This document shows, piece by piece, positions 1 to 7,688 of a DNA stretch of 64,000 nucleotides. The notes below the pieces were generated by a model. That model searched no databases. It was given only the letters and a program-made list of their open reading frames with translations, and had not been told where the DNA came from. The position numbers were made by a program, and so were the translations under genes. How positions within the stretch are numbered: the first letter of the stretch is position 1; each line of letters starts with the position of its first letter. Source of the DNA: Immundisolibacter cernigliae (lineage in GTDB: Bacteria; Pseudomonadota; Gammaproteobacteria; Immundisolibacterales; Immundisolibacteraceae); assembly GCF_001697225.1 (NCBI RefSeq), contig NZ_CP014671.1:2852001-2916000 (forward strand), read 5' to 3'.

Positions 1-40
1 GTTTTGCCCCGGGCCGGCTTAAGGTTTCCAGAGGTATTGC

Positions 41-271
41 ATGCCGATCGTTCAACTGCGCGAAAACGAACCCTTCGACGTCGCCCTGCGCCGCTTCAAG
101 CGTACCTGCGAGAAAGCAGGGGTGTTGTCCGAATCGCGGCGGCGCGAGTTTTACGAAAAGCCGACCCAGGAACGCAAGCGCAAGGCCGCCGCGGCGGTCA
201 AGCGGCACCAGAAGAAAGTCTCCCGCGGCGGTCGCAGCGTGCGCCGCGTGCGCGGTGCGCGCCTGTCCTGA
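41..271 (+). CDS. rpsU: 30S ribosomal protein S21
   Basis: Small-subunit ribosomal protein involved in translation initiation on the 30S particle. The 76-residue product is very basic and begins [20 protein letters not shown], a near-universal bS21 N-terminus, followed by the [14 protein letters not shown] segment. It is a few residues longer than the usual 71 because of a basic tail (RRVRGARLS). An AGAGG ribosome-binding site precedes the ATG. It lies 5 bp upstream of a YqeY-type gene, an arrangement common in proteobacteria, but the usual dnaG-rpoD continuation is absent. Family assignment is near certain. Confidence 0.97.
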   Translation: MPIVQLRENEPFDVALRRFKRTCEKAGVLSESRRREFYEKPTQERKRKAAAAVKRHQKKVSRGGRSVRRVRGARLS

Positions 272-276
272 GCGCC

Positions 277-723
277 ATGTCCCTCAAGCAGCGCCTTGAC
301 GACGACGTCAAGGCCGCCATGCGGGCCCGCGACCGGGACCGCCTCGGCACGCTGCGACTGATCACCGCCGCCATCAAGCAGCGCGAAGTCGACGAGCGCA
401 TCGTGCTCGACGACGCGCAGGTGCTGGCGGTGCTCGACAAGATGGTCAAGCAGCGGCGCGAGTCGATCGCGCAGTTCGATGCCGCCGGGCGGACCGATCT
501 TTCAGACAAGGAACGGTTCGAGCTGGGCATCCTGCAGGAGTTCCTGCCGGCCGCGCTGACAGCGGCCGAAATCGACCGCTTGATTGCCGATGCCATCACA
601 GCCAGCGGCGCGCAAGGCGCCCGCGACATGGGTGCCGTGATGGCGCTGCTGCGCCCGCAGGTGCAGGGCCGGGCCGACATGTCGGACGTCAGCCAGCGCG
701 TGAAGGCGCGCCTCGGCGGCTGA
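277..723 (+). CDS. GatB/YqeY domain protein
   Basis: 148-residue protein of the YqeY family, which resembles the tail domain of the GatB subunit of the tRNA amidotransferase; its exact cellular function is unsettled. Recognisable features are the MSLKQRLDDDVKAAMRARD start, the LRLITAAIKQREVDER helix, the KQRRESIAQFDAAGR segment and the EFLPAALTAAEID linker. The length is typical. The ATG at 277 was chosen over an open frame extending to base 4 because family homology begins there and the longer version would overlap all of rpsU. It probably shares a transcript with rpsU. Confidence 0.92.
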   Translation: MSLKQRLDDDVKAAMRARDRDRLGTLRLITAAIKQREVDERIVLDDAQVLAVLDKMVKQRRESIAQFDAAGRTDLSDKERFELGILQEFLPAALTAAEIDRLIADAITASGAQGARDMGAVMALLRPQVQGRADMSDVSQRVKARLGG

Positions 724-743
724 TTCGTCGCCAGGTACCGGCC

Positions 744-1400
744 ATGAAGAGTCTCATGTGCCGGATTGTTGCTCCCCTGTTAGTGCTTGGCGCGGCCCTT
801 TGCGGTAGCGCTGCGGCTGCGCCGCTGATCGAACTGCAGGCCGTGCTCGGACAAAGCGCGGTGCTGCAGGTGGACGGCGTGCGGCGCACGTTGCGGGTCG
901 GACAGACCAGTCCCGAAGGCGTGCGCCTGCTGGCGCTCGGCTCTGCCAGCGCGCGGCTGCAGGTGGACGGTCAAACGCACGAAATTCCGCTCGGCGGGCG
1001 CGCTGGAGGAGCTTTACCGGCTGCGCCGACAGCGACCGTGCGCATACCCCGCGGTGACAGCGGCATGTATCACACGGCGGGCACCATCAACGGCCAGTCG
1101 GTCGAGTTTCTGGTCGACACCGGCGCGACGACCGTGGCCATGAACGATGCCACCGCCCGCGCCCTGGGTATCGACTACCGGGCCGGCAGCCGGGGATTGG
1201 TGGAAACTGCCAGCGGCATCACCGAAGCCTACGCGGTCACTCTGCGCGAGGTGGGTGTCGGCAGCATCCGGCTGCCGAATGTGCAGGCGGTGGTGATCCG
1301 CGGCGCCCAGCCGAGCCGAACGCTGCTGGGCATGTCGTTTCTGTCGCGCACGCAGATCGAGCATGCGCAGGACGCGCTGGTGCTGCGCCGCAAGTACTGA
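744..1400 (+). CDS. secreted retropepsin-like aspartic protease (clan AA)
   Basis: 218-residue protein with a signal peptide (basic start, hydrophobic residues about 8-26, AAA-type cleavage region), so it should act outside the cytoplasm. A beta-rich N-terminal part (about 27-85) precedes a single retropepsin-like domain with the catalytic DTGA motif at residues 125-128 in the context VEFLVDTGATTVAM. The second conserved motif is near LGMSFLSR. This fits the TIGR02281-type single-domain proteases of proteobacteria, which must dimerise to form an active site. Substrate unknown. It is 20 bp downstream of the YqeY gene and converges on folE2. Confidence 0.85.
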   Translation: MKSLMCRIVAPLLVLGAALCGSAAAAPLIELQAVLGQSAVLQVDGVRRTLRVGQTSPEGVRLLALGSASARLQVDGQTHEIPLGGRAGGALPAAPTATVRIPRGDSGMYHTAGTINGQSVEFLVDTGATTVAMNDATARALGIDYRAGSRGLVETASGITEAYAVTLREVGVGSIRLPNVQAVVIRGAQPSRTLLGMSFLSRTQIEHAQDALVLRRKY

Positions 1401-1421
1401 GGCCAGGCAAACTCGGAGAAC

Positions 1422-1481
1422 TGTGGGAGCCCAGCCCGGCTGTGCCGGGCGATCATCGCGCAGCAAAGCTGCGCTCCCACA
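1422..1481. repeat. REP-like three-stem palindrome
   Basis: TGTGGGAGC (1422-1430) pairs perfectly with GCTCCCACA (1473-1481). Nested inside are two more perfect hairpins: GCCCGGC/GCCGGGC (1434-1440 and 1444-1450, 3-nt loop) and GCGCAGC/GCTGCGC (1458-1464 and 1468-1474, AAA loop). The cloverleaf shape, the TGTGGGAGC end and the position between convergent genes match gammaproteobacterial REP elements. Degenerate relatives occur near 5490 and 55301. No T run follows, so it is not a canonical intrinsic terminator, though it could block or protect transcript ends. Confidence 0.75.
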
Positions 1482-1539
1482 ATTTCTGGGTGGCGGGCGC
1501 CGGGAAATCCAGGATGGATTTATTCGGCGCGATCCTACT

Positions 1540-2355
1540 TTAGCCGGCGCGGACCGGCTTTTCGATCAGCGCGTAGGCGGAGTGGTTGTGGATGGACTCG
1601 AAGTTCTCCGCTTCCACCACGTAGCCGGCCAGGCGCTCGTCGGCGTTCAGCGCGCCGGCGATGTCGCGCACCAGATCCTCGACGAACTTCGGATTGTCGT
1701 AGGCATGCTCGGTGACGTACTTCTCGTCCGGGCGCTTTAGCAGGCCATACAGTTCGCTTGAGGCCTGCGCCTCCACCAGTTCGATCAGTTCCTCGATCCA
1801 CACCGGCGTGCCCAGGTGGGCGGTCAGGGTCACGTGCGTGCGCTGGTTGTGGGCGCCGTAGTCGGAAATCTTCTTCGAGCACGGGCACAGGCTGGTGACC
1901 GGGATCACCAGTTTGGCGGTCAGGCGCTCGGCCTGGCCGTGCGCGATTTCGCCGATGTAGCTGACCTGGTAGTCCATCAGGCTGGTCACGCCGGTCACTG
2001 GCGCCGCCTTGTTGACGAAAAACGGAAAACTCATCTCGATGTGGCCGGCGCGGGCCTCCAGGCGCTCGCACATTTCGCGCAGCATCTGGCGGAAGGTGCC
2101 GAGCGAGATTTCCTGCTCGTGGCCGTTCAGGATCTCGATGAAACGGGACATGTGCGTGCCTTTGAAGTTGTGCGGCAGGTGCACGTACATGTTGAAGTTG
2201 GCCACCGTGTGCTGTTCGGTGCCGCTGCGGGCAAGGATGCGCACCGGATGGCGGATGCCCTTGATGCCGACGCGGTCGATGTCCAGCCGGCGCGTGTCGG
2301 GCGATCCCTGGACGTCGGCGATTTGCGGCACGGCCGGCTCGGATGGCTTGTTCAT
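1540..2355 (-). CDS. folE2: GTP cyclohydrolase FolE2 (type IB)
   Basis: Converts GTP to 7,8-dihydroneopterin triphosphate for folate and queuosine synthesis; FolE2 enzymes can use metals other than zinc. The 271-residue product carries the signature [16 protein letters not shown], with the presumed catalytic Cys157 and nearby His169, and length is typical. The ATG at 2355 was chosen because AGGAACC precedes it and family homology begins shortly after ([16 protein letters not shown]). The longer frame to 2640 adds unrelated low-complexity sequence. A good sigma70-like promoter lies about 100 bp upstream. The gene is monocistronic and converges on the aspartic protease gene. Confidence 0.93.
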   Translation of the reverse strand: MNKPSEPAVPQIADVQGSPDTRRLDIDRVGIKGIRHPVRILARSGTEQHTVANFNMYVHLPHNFKGTHMSRFIEILNGHEQEISLGTFRQMLREMCERLEARAGHIEMSFPFFVNKAAPVTGVTSLMDYQVSYIGEIAHGQAERLTAKLVIPVTSLCPCSKKISDYGAHNQRTHVTLTAHLGTPVWIEELIELVEAQASSELYGLLKRPDEKYVTEHAYDNPKFVEDLVRDIAGALNADERLAGYVVEAENFESIHNHSAYALIEKPVRAG

Positions 2356-2451
2356 GTGATGGTTCCTGGCGCCCTGGCACGGCTGCCGGTGGGGGAGAGC
2401 GACGATCCCGATGACCGTCGGTGCTGACAACTCGCGGCTAGGTATTGGCCG

Positions 2452-2480
2452 ATTGTACCGGCGGGGAGCCGCGTTGCCAG
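2452..2480 (-). promoter_or_regulatory. sigma70-like promoter of folE2
   Basis: On the minus strand, CTGGCA (2475-2480) and TACAAT (2452-2457) are separated by exactly 17 bp. The -35 matches TTGACA at 4 of 6 positions and the -10 matches TATAAT at 5 of 6. It would give a leader of about 90 nt before folE2. Position and spacing are good but no experimental data are available. Confidence 0.5.
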
Positions 2481-2600
2481 CCGAACCGGTGGCGCCCCAC
2501 CGCGCAAAACCGGCGTATGCTCGGTCGGTCCGGGGTTGCATGGCGACCCGACCGGCCGCCGCCACTTCGGGCGCCTTCATAAGCAAAGGAGGAGCCTGCC

Positions 2601-2774
2601 ATGGACGACGCATTCGTACTTGCCTTGGCGCTGGCGGCATGCGCGGTGATCATGATCTTCACGCTCGGGCCGTTTGGCGTGCTGCTGGGCGGCGTGGTGC
2701 TGCTGGTTGGCGCGGGCATGGGCATCGCACGGGCGATTGCCATCGTCGCCGGCCGTCGGCATTTGCCGCACTGA
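2601..2774 (+). CDS. small two-helix membrane protein (57 aa)
   Basis: A 57-codon ORF preceded by a strong Shine-Dalgarno (AAAGGAGG, about 8 nt upstream). The product begins [20 protein letters not shown] and has two hydrophobic segments (about residues 5-24 and 27-47) with a short turn and a basic C-terminus ending GRRHLPH. No family was recognised. Good ribosome-binding site, two clean membrane helices and the intergenic position between divergent folE2 and the convergent glyoxalase gene support it as real. Confidence 0.6.
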   Translation: MDDAFVLALALAACAVIMIFTLGPFGVLLGGVVLLVGAGMGIARAIAIVAGRRHLPH

Positions 2775-2828
2775 AGTGAATCCGCCCTGGCCCGCGCCCG
2801 TCTCGGGCCAATGGCGCAGGTGAGACGG

Positions 2829-3182
2829 TCAGCTGCGGGCGAAGAACTGCACCATGTTGCCGGCCGGATCGCGGCAGGTGAAAAAGCTGCCGTGGCCGCC
2901 CATGCCGATGATCTCGCTCACCGCGATGCCTTGCGCGGCAAGCTGCGCGCGCGTGGCGGTCAGGTCGTCGACCTGCAGCACCACCGTGGCGTTCTGGCCC
3001 GGGTCCACCTGGCCCGGCGCCGGGGTGGCCAGCGCCACCTGCGTGCCGCCGACGTCGAACTGCGTCCACTTGTCGCCGTCCTGGAATTTGATCGCCAGGC
3101 CCAGGGTGTCGCGATAAAAGGCCAGCGCGGCGTCCATGTCGGGCACGACGTAATAGACGTTGGTCACTTTGCTGATGGCCAT
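2829..3182 (-). CDS. VOC (glyoxalase/bleomycin-resistance fold) protein
   Basis: 117-residue single-module pair of beta-alpha-beta-beta-beta units. The start MAISKVTNVYYVVPDMDAAL and the DPAGNMVQFF end are typical of VOC-superfamily proteins. The usual C-terminal metal-ligand Glu in the last strand is Gln (NMVQF), so it may not bind metal like glyoxalase I. The ATG at 3182 follows an AGGAGA ribosome-binding site; longer frames upstream are not supported. It is divergent from the ttcA-like gene. Substrate cannot be inferred. Confidence 0.85.
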   Translation of the reverse strand: MAISKVTNVYYVVPDMDAALAFYRDTLGLAIKFQDGDKWTQFDVGGTQVALATPAPGQVDPGQNATVVLQVDDLTATRAQLAAQGIAVSEIIGMGGHGSFFTCRDPAGNMVQFFARS

Positions 3183-3293
3183 GTCGCGTCTCCTGATTGG
3201 GCTGTTGGCGTGGGCGGAATTGTCCCACGCAGGCCGCTGCCGGGCGCTGTGGGACAATCGCGGCCCGCCCCCCGTCACTGCCGCAGTGTTGCC

Positions 3294-4109
3294 ATGAACC
3301 CCGTCGTCAAACCCTCGCGCAGTCTGCTCGCCGCCGCCGCCGATGCGATCCGCGAGTTCGACCTGATCCGCGACGGCGATCGCATCCTGGTCGGCCTTTC
3401 CGGCGGCAAGGACAGCCTGTCCCTGCTGCACGTATTGCTGTATCTGCAGCAGCGCGCGCCGGTGCGCTTCACGATCGGCGCCGCCAACATCGACCCGCAG
3501 ATGCCCGGTTACGACCCGAGCCCGCTGGCCGCTTATGCGCAGAGTCTCGGCGTGCCCTACCACCAGGCCAGCTACAGCCTGGCGCGGGCGGCCAAGGGCT
3601 CGTTCGAGGGCCGCACGCTGTGCGCGTTCTGCTCGCGCATGCGCCGCGGCAAGCTGTACGGCCTGGCGCGCGAGCATGGCTACAACACGCTCGCCCTGGC
3701 GCACCACCTGGATGATGTGGCCGAGACCTTCCTGATGAATGCCTTCTTCGGCGGCAAGCTGCGCGCCATGCCGGCCGTGTACACCAACGACGACGGCGAC
3801 CTGCGGGTGATCCGCCCGCTGGTCTACGCCCGCGAGCGGCAAACGGCCGCCTTCGCCGAAAGCGCACCGCTGCCGGTGATCCCGGACAACTGCCCGACCT
3901 GCGATTCCGCGACCCGCCAGCGCCAGCAGATGAAGGCGCTGCTCGGCGAGCTGGAAGCGCAGCACCCGCGGCTGTACTCGGTGCTGCGCACCACGCTCGC
4001 GCCCCTGCTGCGCGCGGATGCGACCGGCGGCCTGCCCATGCCGGATGCGGTACAGGTGCTCGCGGACCTGCGGCTGCGGGAGCCGGCCGAGGTGCTGGCG
4101 ACCGACTGA
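3294..4109 (+). CDS. ttcA: TtcA-like tRNA 2-thiocytidine synthetase
   Basis: PP-loop ATPase expected to thiolate cytidine 32 of some tRNAs, using ATP and an iron-sulfur cluster. The 271-residue protein has the PP-loop SGGKDS (36-41), a CxxC at 110-113 in GRTLCAFCSRMRRG, and the LAHHLDDVAETFLMN and MPAVYTNDDGDLRVIRPL segments of the family. A further cysteine pair appears at 200 and 203 (NCPTC), where the third cluster cysteine of TtcA is expected; the local spacing differs from the enterobacterial form. The ATG at 3294 is where homology begins. It may be a TtcA-like subfamily. Confidence 0.85.
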   Translation: MNPVVKPSRSLLAAAADAIREFDLIRDGDRILVGLSGGKDSLSLLHVLLYLQQRAPVRFTIGAANIDPQMPGYDPSPLAAYAQSLGVPYHQASYSLARAAKGSFEGRTLCAFCSRMRRGKLYGLAREHGYNTLALAHHLDDVAETFLMNAFFGGKLRAMPAVYTNDDGDLRVIRPLVYARERQTAAFAESAPLPVIPDNCPTCDSATRQRQQMKALLGELEAQHPRLYSVLRTTLAPLLRADATGGLPMPDAVQVLADLRLREPAEVLATD

Positions 4110-4139
4110 GCTCGCGGCCGGCCAGCACCACCGCCGGCA

Positions 4140-5405
4140 TCACATATCCATCAGCCGCCGGTAGCCGTTCCAGAAGCCGCGCACCGGGTCTTCGCTGGCC
4201 ATGAAGGTGGTGTCCGGCGCCACCGTCTTGCCGCCCATCTCGATGATGGCCTCGGTGCCGCCGTCGCTGGCGATGCCCTGCTGCACGATCTCGATGGCCA
4301 GGCCGTCCTCCATCGACACCAGGCCGGCCGGGCCGATCAGGTTGATCTGCTTCAGGCGCATGTCGGTCAGTTCCTGGTCTTCGTCGGCATAGCCGAAGAA
4401 GGTGTAGTGCACGGTCACGCCGTCCGGCCCGTGCGGCTCGAACTGGCGGATGTTCAGAACGTTGGCGATCTGCTGCAGCATCATGATCGGGAACACGTCG
4501 ATGATGACCAGGTTGATGCCGTCGTCCCATTCCATTTTGCCCTTGAGCAGACTGCCGTCTTCCAGCTTGTAGGTGCCTTCCTGGTAGGTGTGGGCGGCTT
4601 CCTGCATGCCCTGCTGGCGGGCCGCTTCGTCTTCCTTGCCGACGTAGGTGTAGAAGCAGGTCTGCAGGCCGCTTTCGGTGACATGCAGCTGGCCCTTCTG
4701 GCTGGCCCGGAACAGGCCGAAGGTGGCAAAGAACAGGTGCAGCAGGCTGGCGTGGTAGCCGTCGCGCGGGTTCTCGGCGTACAGTTTCCAGTTGCCGCGC
4801 ATGTGCTGGTGCTGGTGGCCGAGAATCTTGATTGGCCGGTTGAAGACGCGGCGCATGAACTTGGCGACGTGCGGCCCGACGTAGTCCTCGAACGGCGGCG
4901 TCTCGTCGCTGAAGCTGACGAACAGCACGCCGCAGAAGTTCTCGACCCGCAGTTTTTTAGGCCGGATGGCGTCCATGTCGAAATCGGCCGGCATGCCGCC
5001 CTGGCCGCCGATGCCGCGCTGGAACGGCACCGCGATCAGGCGGCCGGTCAGATCGTAGCCCCACTGGTGATAGACACAGTAAAAGCTGTCCGTATGGCCG
5101 AGTTTGTCCAGGCAAATCTTGGCGTTGCGGTGCGCACAGCGGTTCAGCCAGGCGTGGATGCTGCCGTCGCGGTCACGGCTGACGATGACCGGCGTGTCGG
5201 CGACCTGCACCGTCTTGTAGTCGCCGGGGTTGGGGATTTCCACGTCCAGGCCGACGAAGTTCCACACCGGTCCGCGGAAGATGCGTTCCTGTTCGAGAGC
5301 GTAGATGTCGGCGTCCACGAATACCCGGCCCGGCACGCGGGTCACGCTGTCCTGCTGGCCGGGCCAGTCTACGGCGGGCATTGGCGGACGCTGGATGGCG
5401 TTCAT
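4140..5405 (-). CDS. Rieske ring-hydroxylating oxygenase, alpha subunit (orphan)
   Basis: Catalytic large subunit of an aromatic-ring hydroxylating oxygenase, which uses electrons from a reductase and ferredoxin to insert oxygen into an aromatic ring. The 421-residue product carries the Rieske [2Fe-2S] ligands Cys90, His92, Cys110 and His113 (CAH and CVYH). The mononuclear-iron motif NPRDGYHASLLH supplies Asp215, His218 and His223. The sequence style resembles anthranilate/salicylate-type enzymes, but the substrate is not determinable. The ATG at 5405 follows AAGGAGGA. No small subunit, ferredoxin or reductase gene is adjacent, so partners must be encoded elsewhere. Confidence 0.88.
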   Translation of the reverse strand: MNAIQRPPMPAVDWPGQQDSVTRVPGRVFVDADIYALEQERIFRGPVWNFVGLDVEIPNPGDYKTVQVADTPVIVSRDRDGSIHAWLNRCAHRNAKICLDKLGHTDSFYCVYHQWGYDLTGRLIAVPFQRGIGGQGGMPADFDMDAIRPKKLRVENFCGVLFVSFSDETPPFEDYVGPHVAKFMRRVFNRPIKILGHQHQHMRGNWKLYAENPRDGYHASLLHLFFATFGLFRASQKGQLHVTESGLQTCFYTYVGKEDEAARQQGMQEAAHTYQEGTYKLEDGSLLKGKMEWDDGINLVIIDVFPIMMLQQIANVLNIRQFEPHGPDGVTVHYTFFGYADEDQELTDMRLKQINLIGPAGLVSMEDGLAIEIVQQGIASDGGTEAIIEMGGKTVAPDTTFMASEDPVRGFWNGYRRLMDM

Positions 5406-5466
5406 GGTGGTCTCCTCCTTATCTGTAGTTTCGCTGCGCGGACTCATTCGGCCCGAGGGCGGGCCT

Positions 5467-5513
5467 CCCACACTCTATTGGTTCTGTGGGGAGCGGCGCC
5501 CATGCCGCGAACG
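5467..5513. repeat. degenerate REP-like element
   Basis: CTCCCACA (5465-5472) is followed at 5485 by TGTGGGGAGCGGCGCC and then GCCGCGA, giving an outer GTGGG/CCCAC pairing and an inner GCGGC/GCCGC hairpin. It shares the TGTGGGAGCG-type head with the perfect element at 1422-1481 but is more decayed. It sits between the orphan Rieske gene and apaH. Confidence 0.45.
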
Positions 5514-5530
5514 GTGGCTCGCGTCGTATG

Positions 5531-6358
5531 TTAGTCCCCGGCCCCCGAGCCGCGGGCGCTGCAATCCACGCTCACCCAGCGCCCTTCCTCCAGGCACAGG
5601 GCGCTCAGTTGCCGGCCCCACACGCAGCCGGTGTCGAGCGCGTACACGTCGTGGCCATCGACCAGGCCAATGCTGGACCAGTGCCCGAACACGATCGGCG
5701 TGCCGGCGCTGGCCCGGTCGGGCAGGGCGAACCACGGCAGGTAGCCTTCCGGCTGCGTGCCGGGCGGCCCCTTGGCGCGCATGTCGTAGGTGCCGTCCGG
5801 CCGGCAAAAGCGCACCCGGGTCAGGTAGTCGGTAATCACCCGCAGCCGCCGCCAGCCGCGCAGGGCATTGTCCCAGCGGTGCGGCGTGTCGCCGTACATG
5901 TGCGCGAAATAGCCGTCGGCATCGCTGGTCAGCGCGGTCTGCACCTCGGCGGCGCGCGTTTTGGCGGTGGCCAGATCCCAGCCCGGCGCCAGCGCCGCAT
6001 GGACCATCGCCATGTCCAGCGCCGGGTCGTAGTGGAATAGCGGCCTGCCGCGCAGCCAGTCGAGCAACGGCTCCCGATCCGGCGCCCCGAGCACCTCATC
6101 GAGCGTGTCGCCGCGCCGCAGGCGCCCGTGCCCGGCAGCGACCGCCAGCAGGTGCAGGTCGTGATTGCCCAGCAGCGTGATCGCGCCGTCCCCGAGTGAA
6201 TGCACGAAACGCAAGGTTTCGAGCGACTTCGGGCCGCGATTGACCAGATCGCCGACCAGCCACAACCGGTCGCGGTCTGGCCGAAAGTCGATGGCGCGCA
6301 GCAGCGCCGTGAACTCATCGAAGCAGCCCTGAATGTCGCCGATTGCCCAGGTGGCCAT
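5531..6358 (-). CDS. apaH: symmetrical bis(5'-nucleosyl)-tetraphosphatase ApaH
   Basis: Calcineurin-type phosphoesterase that hydrolyses Ap4A and removes Np4 caps from RNA. The 275-residue protein starts MATWAIGDIQGCFDEF and contains the metal-binding series GDIQG, GDLVNRGPKS and GNHDLH, with later HAALAPGW and FGHWSS motifs. Length is typical. The ATG at 6358 was chosen because the family begins at this MATWAIGD sequence. The gene is divergent from the phage-tail-like block and marks its left chromosomal border. Confidence 0.95.
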   Translation of the reverse strand: MATWAIGDIQGCFDEFTALLRAIDFRPDRDRLWLVGDLVNRGPKSLETLRFVHSLGDGAITLLGNHDLHLLAVAAGHGRLRRGDTLDEVLGAPDREPLLDWLRGRPLFHYDPALDMAMVHAALAPGWDLATAKTRAAEVQTALTSDADGYFAHMYGDTPHRWDNALRGWRRLRVITDYLTRVRFCRPDGTYDMRAKGPPGTQPEGYLPWFALPDRASAGTPIVFGHWSSIGLVDGHDVYALDTGCVWGRQLSALCLEEGRWVSVDCSARGSGAGD

Positions 6359-6584
6359 GAGGTTTCCAACACGCGCATTGGGCCGCAAGGTACACCGCCC
6401 GGGCCGCGAATGTGCACTGGTCCACAACGCCGGGGTGGTGGCGGGTGTGACGATGCCGTCCCTGTGCTGATCGACCGTCACCATGCTGTAGCGTCGGTCG
6501 GGCACGGTTCGAACGCTTCACGTCCAGCGCCATCGGGCTAGGCCGGTTTACCGCCCGAGTCCGAATGGAACCCGAGGAGGACGC

Positions 6585-7667
6585 ATGGCTGACCCGGTCG
6601 CCACCGCTGCCCTGGCAGCCCTCGACAGTGCGGTAAAAGGCCTTGCCTGGCCGCCGCCGCCGGCCGGCCTGAGCCGCCAGTTGAATCTGTCGCCAAACAG
6701 CATCCGGCCGCGTGGTCTGGGCGGCTACGTTGGCGAGCACACGGCCCCGCGCGGCGCCGTGCGGGCGCGTTTGCTGGATGCCATTCTGGAACTGCGCGTG
6801 AGCGGCGGATCCGATGCGGCAGCCGGTGATTACCTGCGCAGTCTGGCCGGGACGCTGCTCACCCAGCAGCGCGGCGATCTGCGCGCGCAGGGCATCGAGC
6901 GGCTGCGCCGGCATGCCGACGACGGAGTCGACCCGCGCCAGGCGCGCTTCGATGTCCGCTTCGAATACCGCCACCTGCCGGTGGCGAGCGAGGGACTGAT
7001 CGACACCATCGACCTGGGCTTCGACACCAATCTGACGCCCTATCGAGCCCGCTACCGCTTCGATCTGGCGATGCGCACGCTGGCCGGGGCATCCGCCCCG
7101 CTGGCCGGATTCGTGCCCGCGGACGACACAGACCTGAACGCCGCCTCCCCGGTCGGGGCGTGGAGTTACGACGCGCTGGCGGGCTGCATCGTGCAGACCG
7201 CTGCGACGCGGGGCGGCGCGCTCGCCGTGAGCGATAGCCGCAAGGCCGGGGCGCAGCTGCTGTGGCGCCTCGATGGCGCGCCGCTGGCGCTGGCGCATTT
7301 CATCGCCGTAGTCGAGTTCGAGTCCACTAGCCAGGACGGCATCGGCCTTGTCTTTGGCCGCACCGGCGCCAACGAGCGGCTGCATTTTCTGGCCTCGCAG
7401 CGCAACGGGTACCACCTGTTCGGGCGCAAGGCGGGCGTGGGCGCCTGGAGCGTGATCGGCGAGCCGGCCGCCGCGGGCTTCACTACGGGCGTTCGCCACA
7501 CGCTGACCGTGACGGTATTCGACCACACCCTGCGCGCGGCGCTGGACGGCGTGCAGACCCTCGAGGTGCAGGCCCAGACGCCGGTTCCGGCCGGCGAGAT
7601 CGGCTTTTTCACCCACGGCAACGACGGCGCGCGCTTTCACCGCGTGCGCCTGATCGAGCTCCTTTAA
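6585..7667 (+). CDS. first protein of tail-like block: possible terminator domain plus lectin-like domain
   Basis: 360-residue protein that opens the contractile-tail block, 21 bp before the sheath gene, with GAGGAGG before the ATG. Residues about 1-175 are an alpha/beta domain containing FDVRFEYRHLP and EGLIDTIDLGFDT strands. The position ahead of sheath and tube genes is where tailed phages often encode the tail terminator, so that role is inferred but unproven. Residues about 185-360 look like a concanavalin A/LamG-type beta-sandwich (LLWRLDG, GIGLVFGRTG, ALDGVQTLEV, GEIGFFTHGNDGARF). No specific family name was recognised. Confidence 0.6.
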   Translation: MADPVATAALAALDSAVKGLAWPPPPAGLSRQLNLSPNSIRPRGLGGYVGEHTAPRGAVRARLLDAILELRVSGGSDAAAGDYLRSLAGTLLTQQRGDLRAQGIERLRRHADDGVDPRQARFDVRFEYRHLPVASEGLIDTIDLGFDTNLTPYRARYRFDLAMRTLAGASAPLAGFVPADDTDLNAASPVGAWSYDALAGCIVQTAATRGGALAVSDSRKAGAQLLWRLDGAPLALAHFIAVVEFESTSQDGIGLVFGRTGANERLHFLASQRNGYHLFGRKAGVGAWSVIGEPAAAGFTTGVRHTLTVTVFDHTLRAALDGVQTLEVQAQTPVPAGEIGFFTHGNDGARFHRVRLIELL

Positions 7668-7688
7668 CCCCGGCCTGGAGACATCCCG

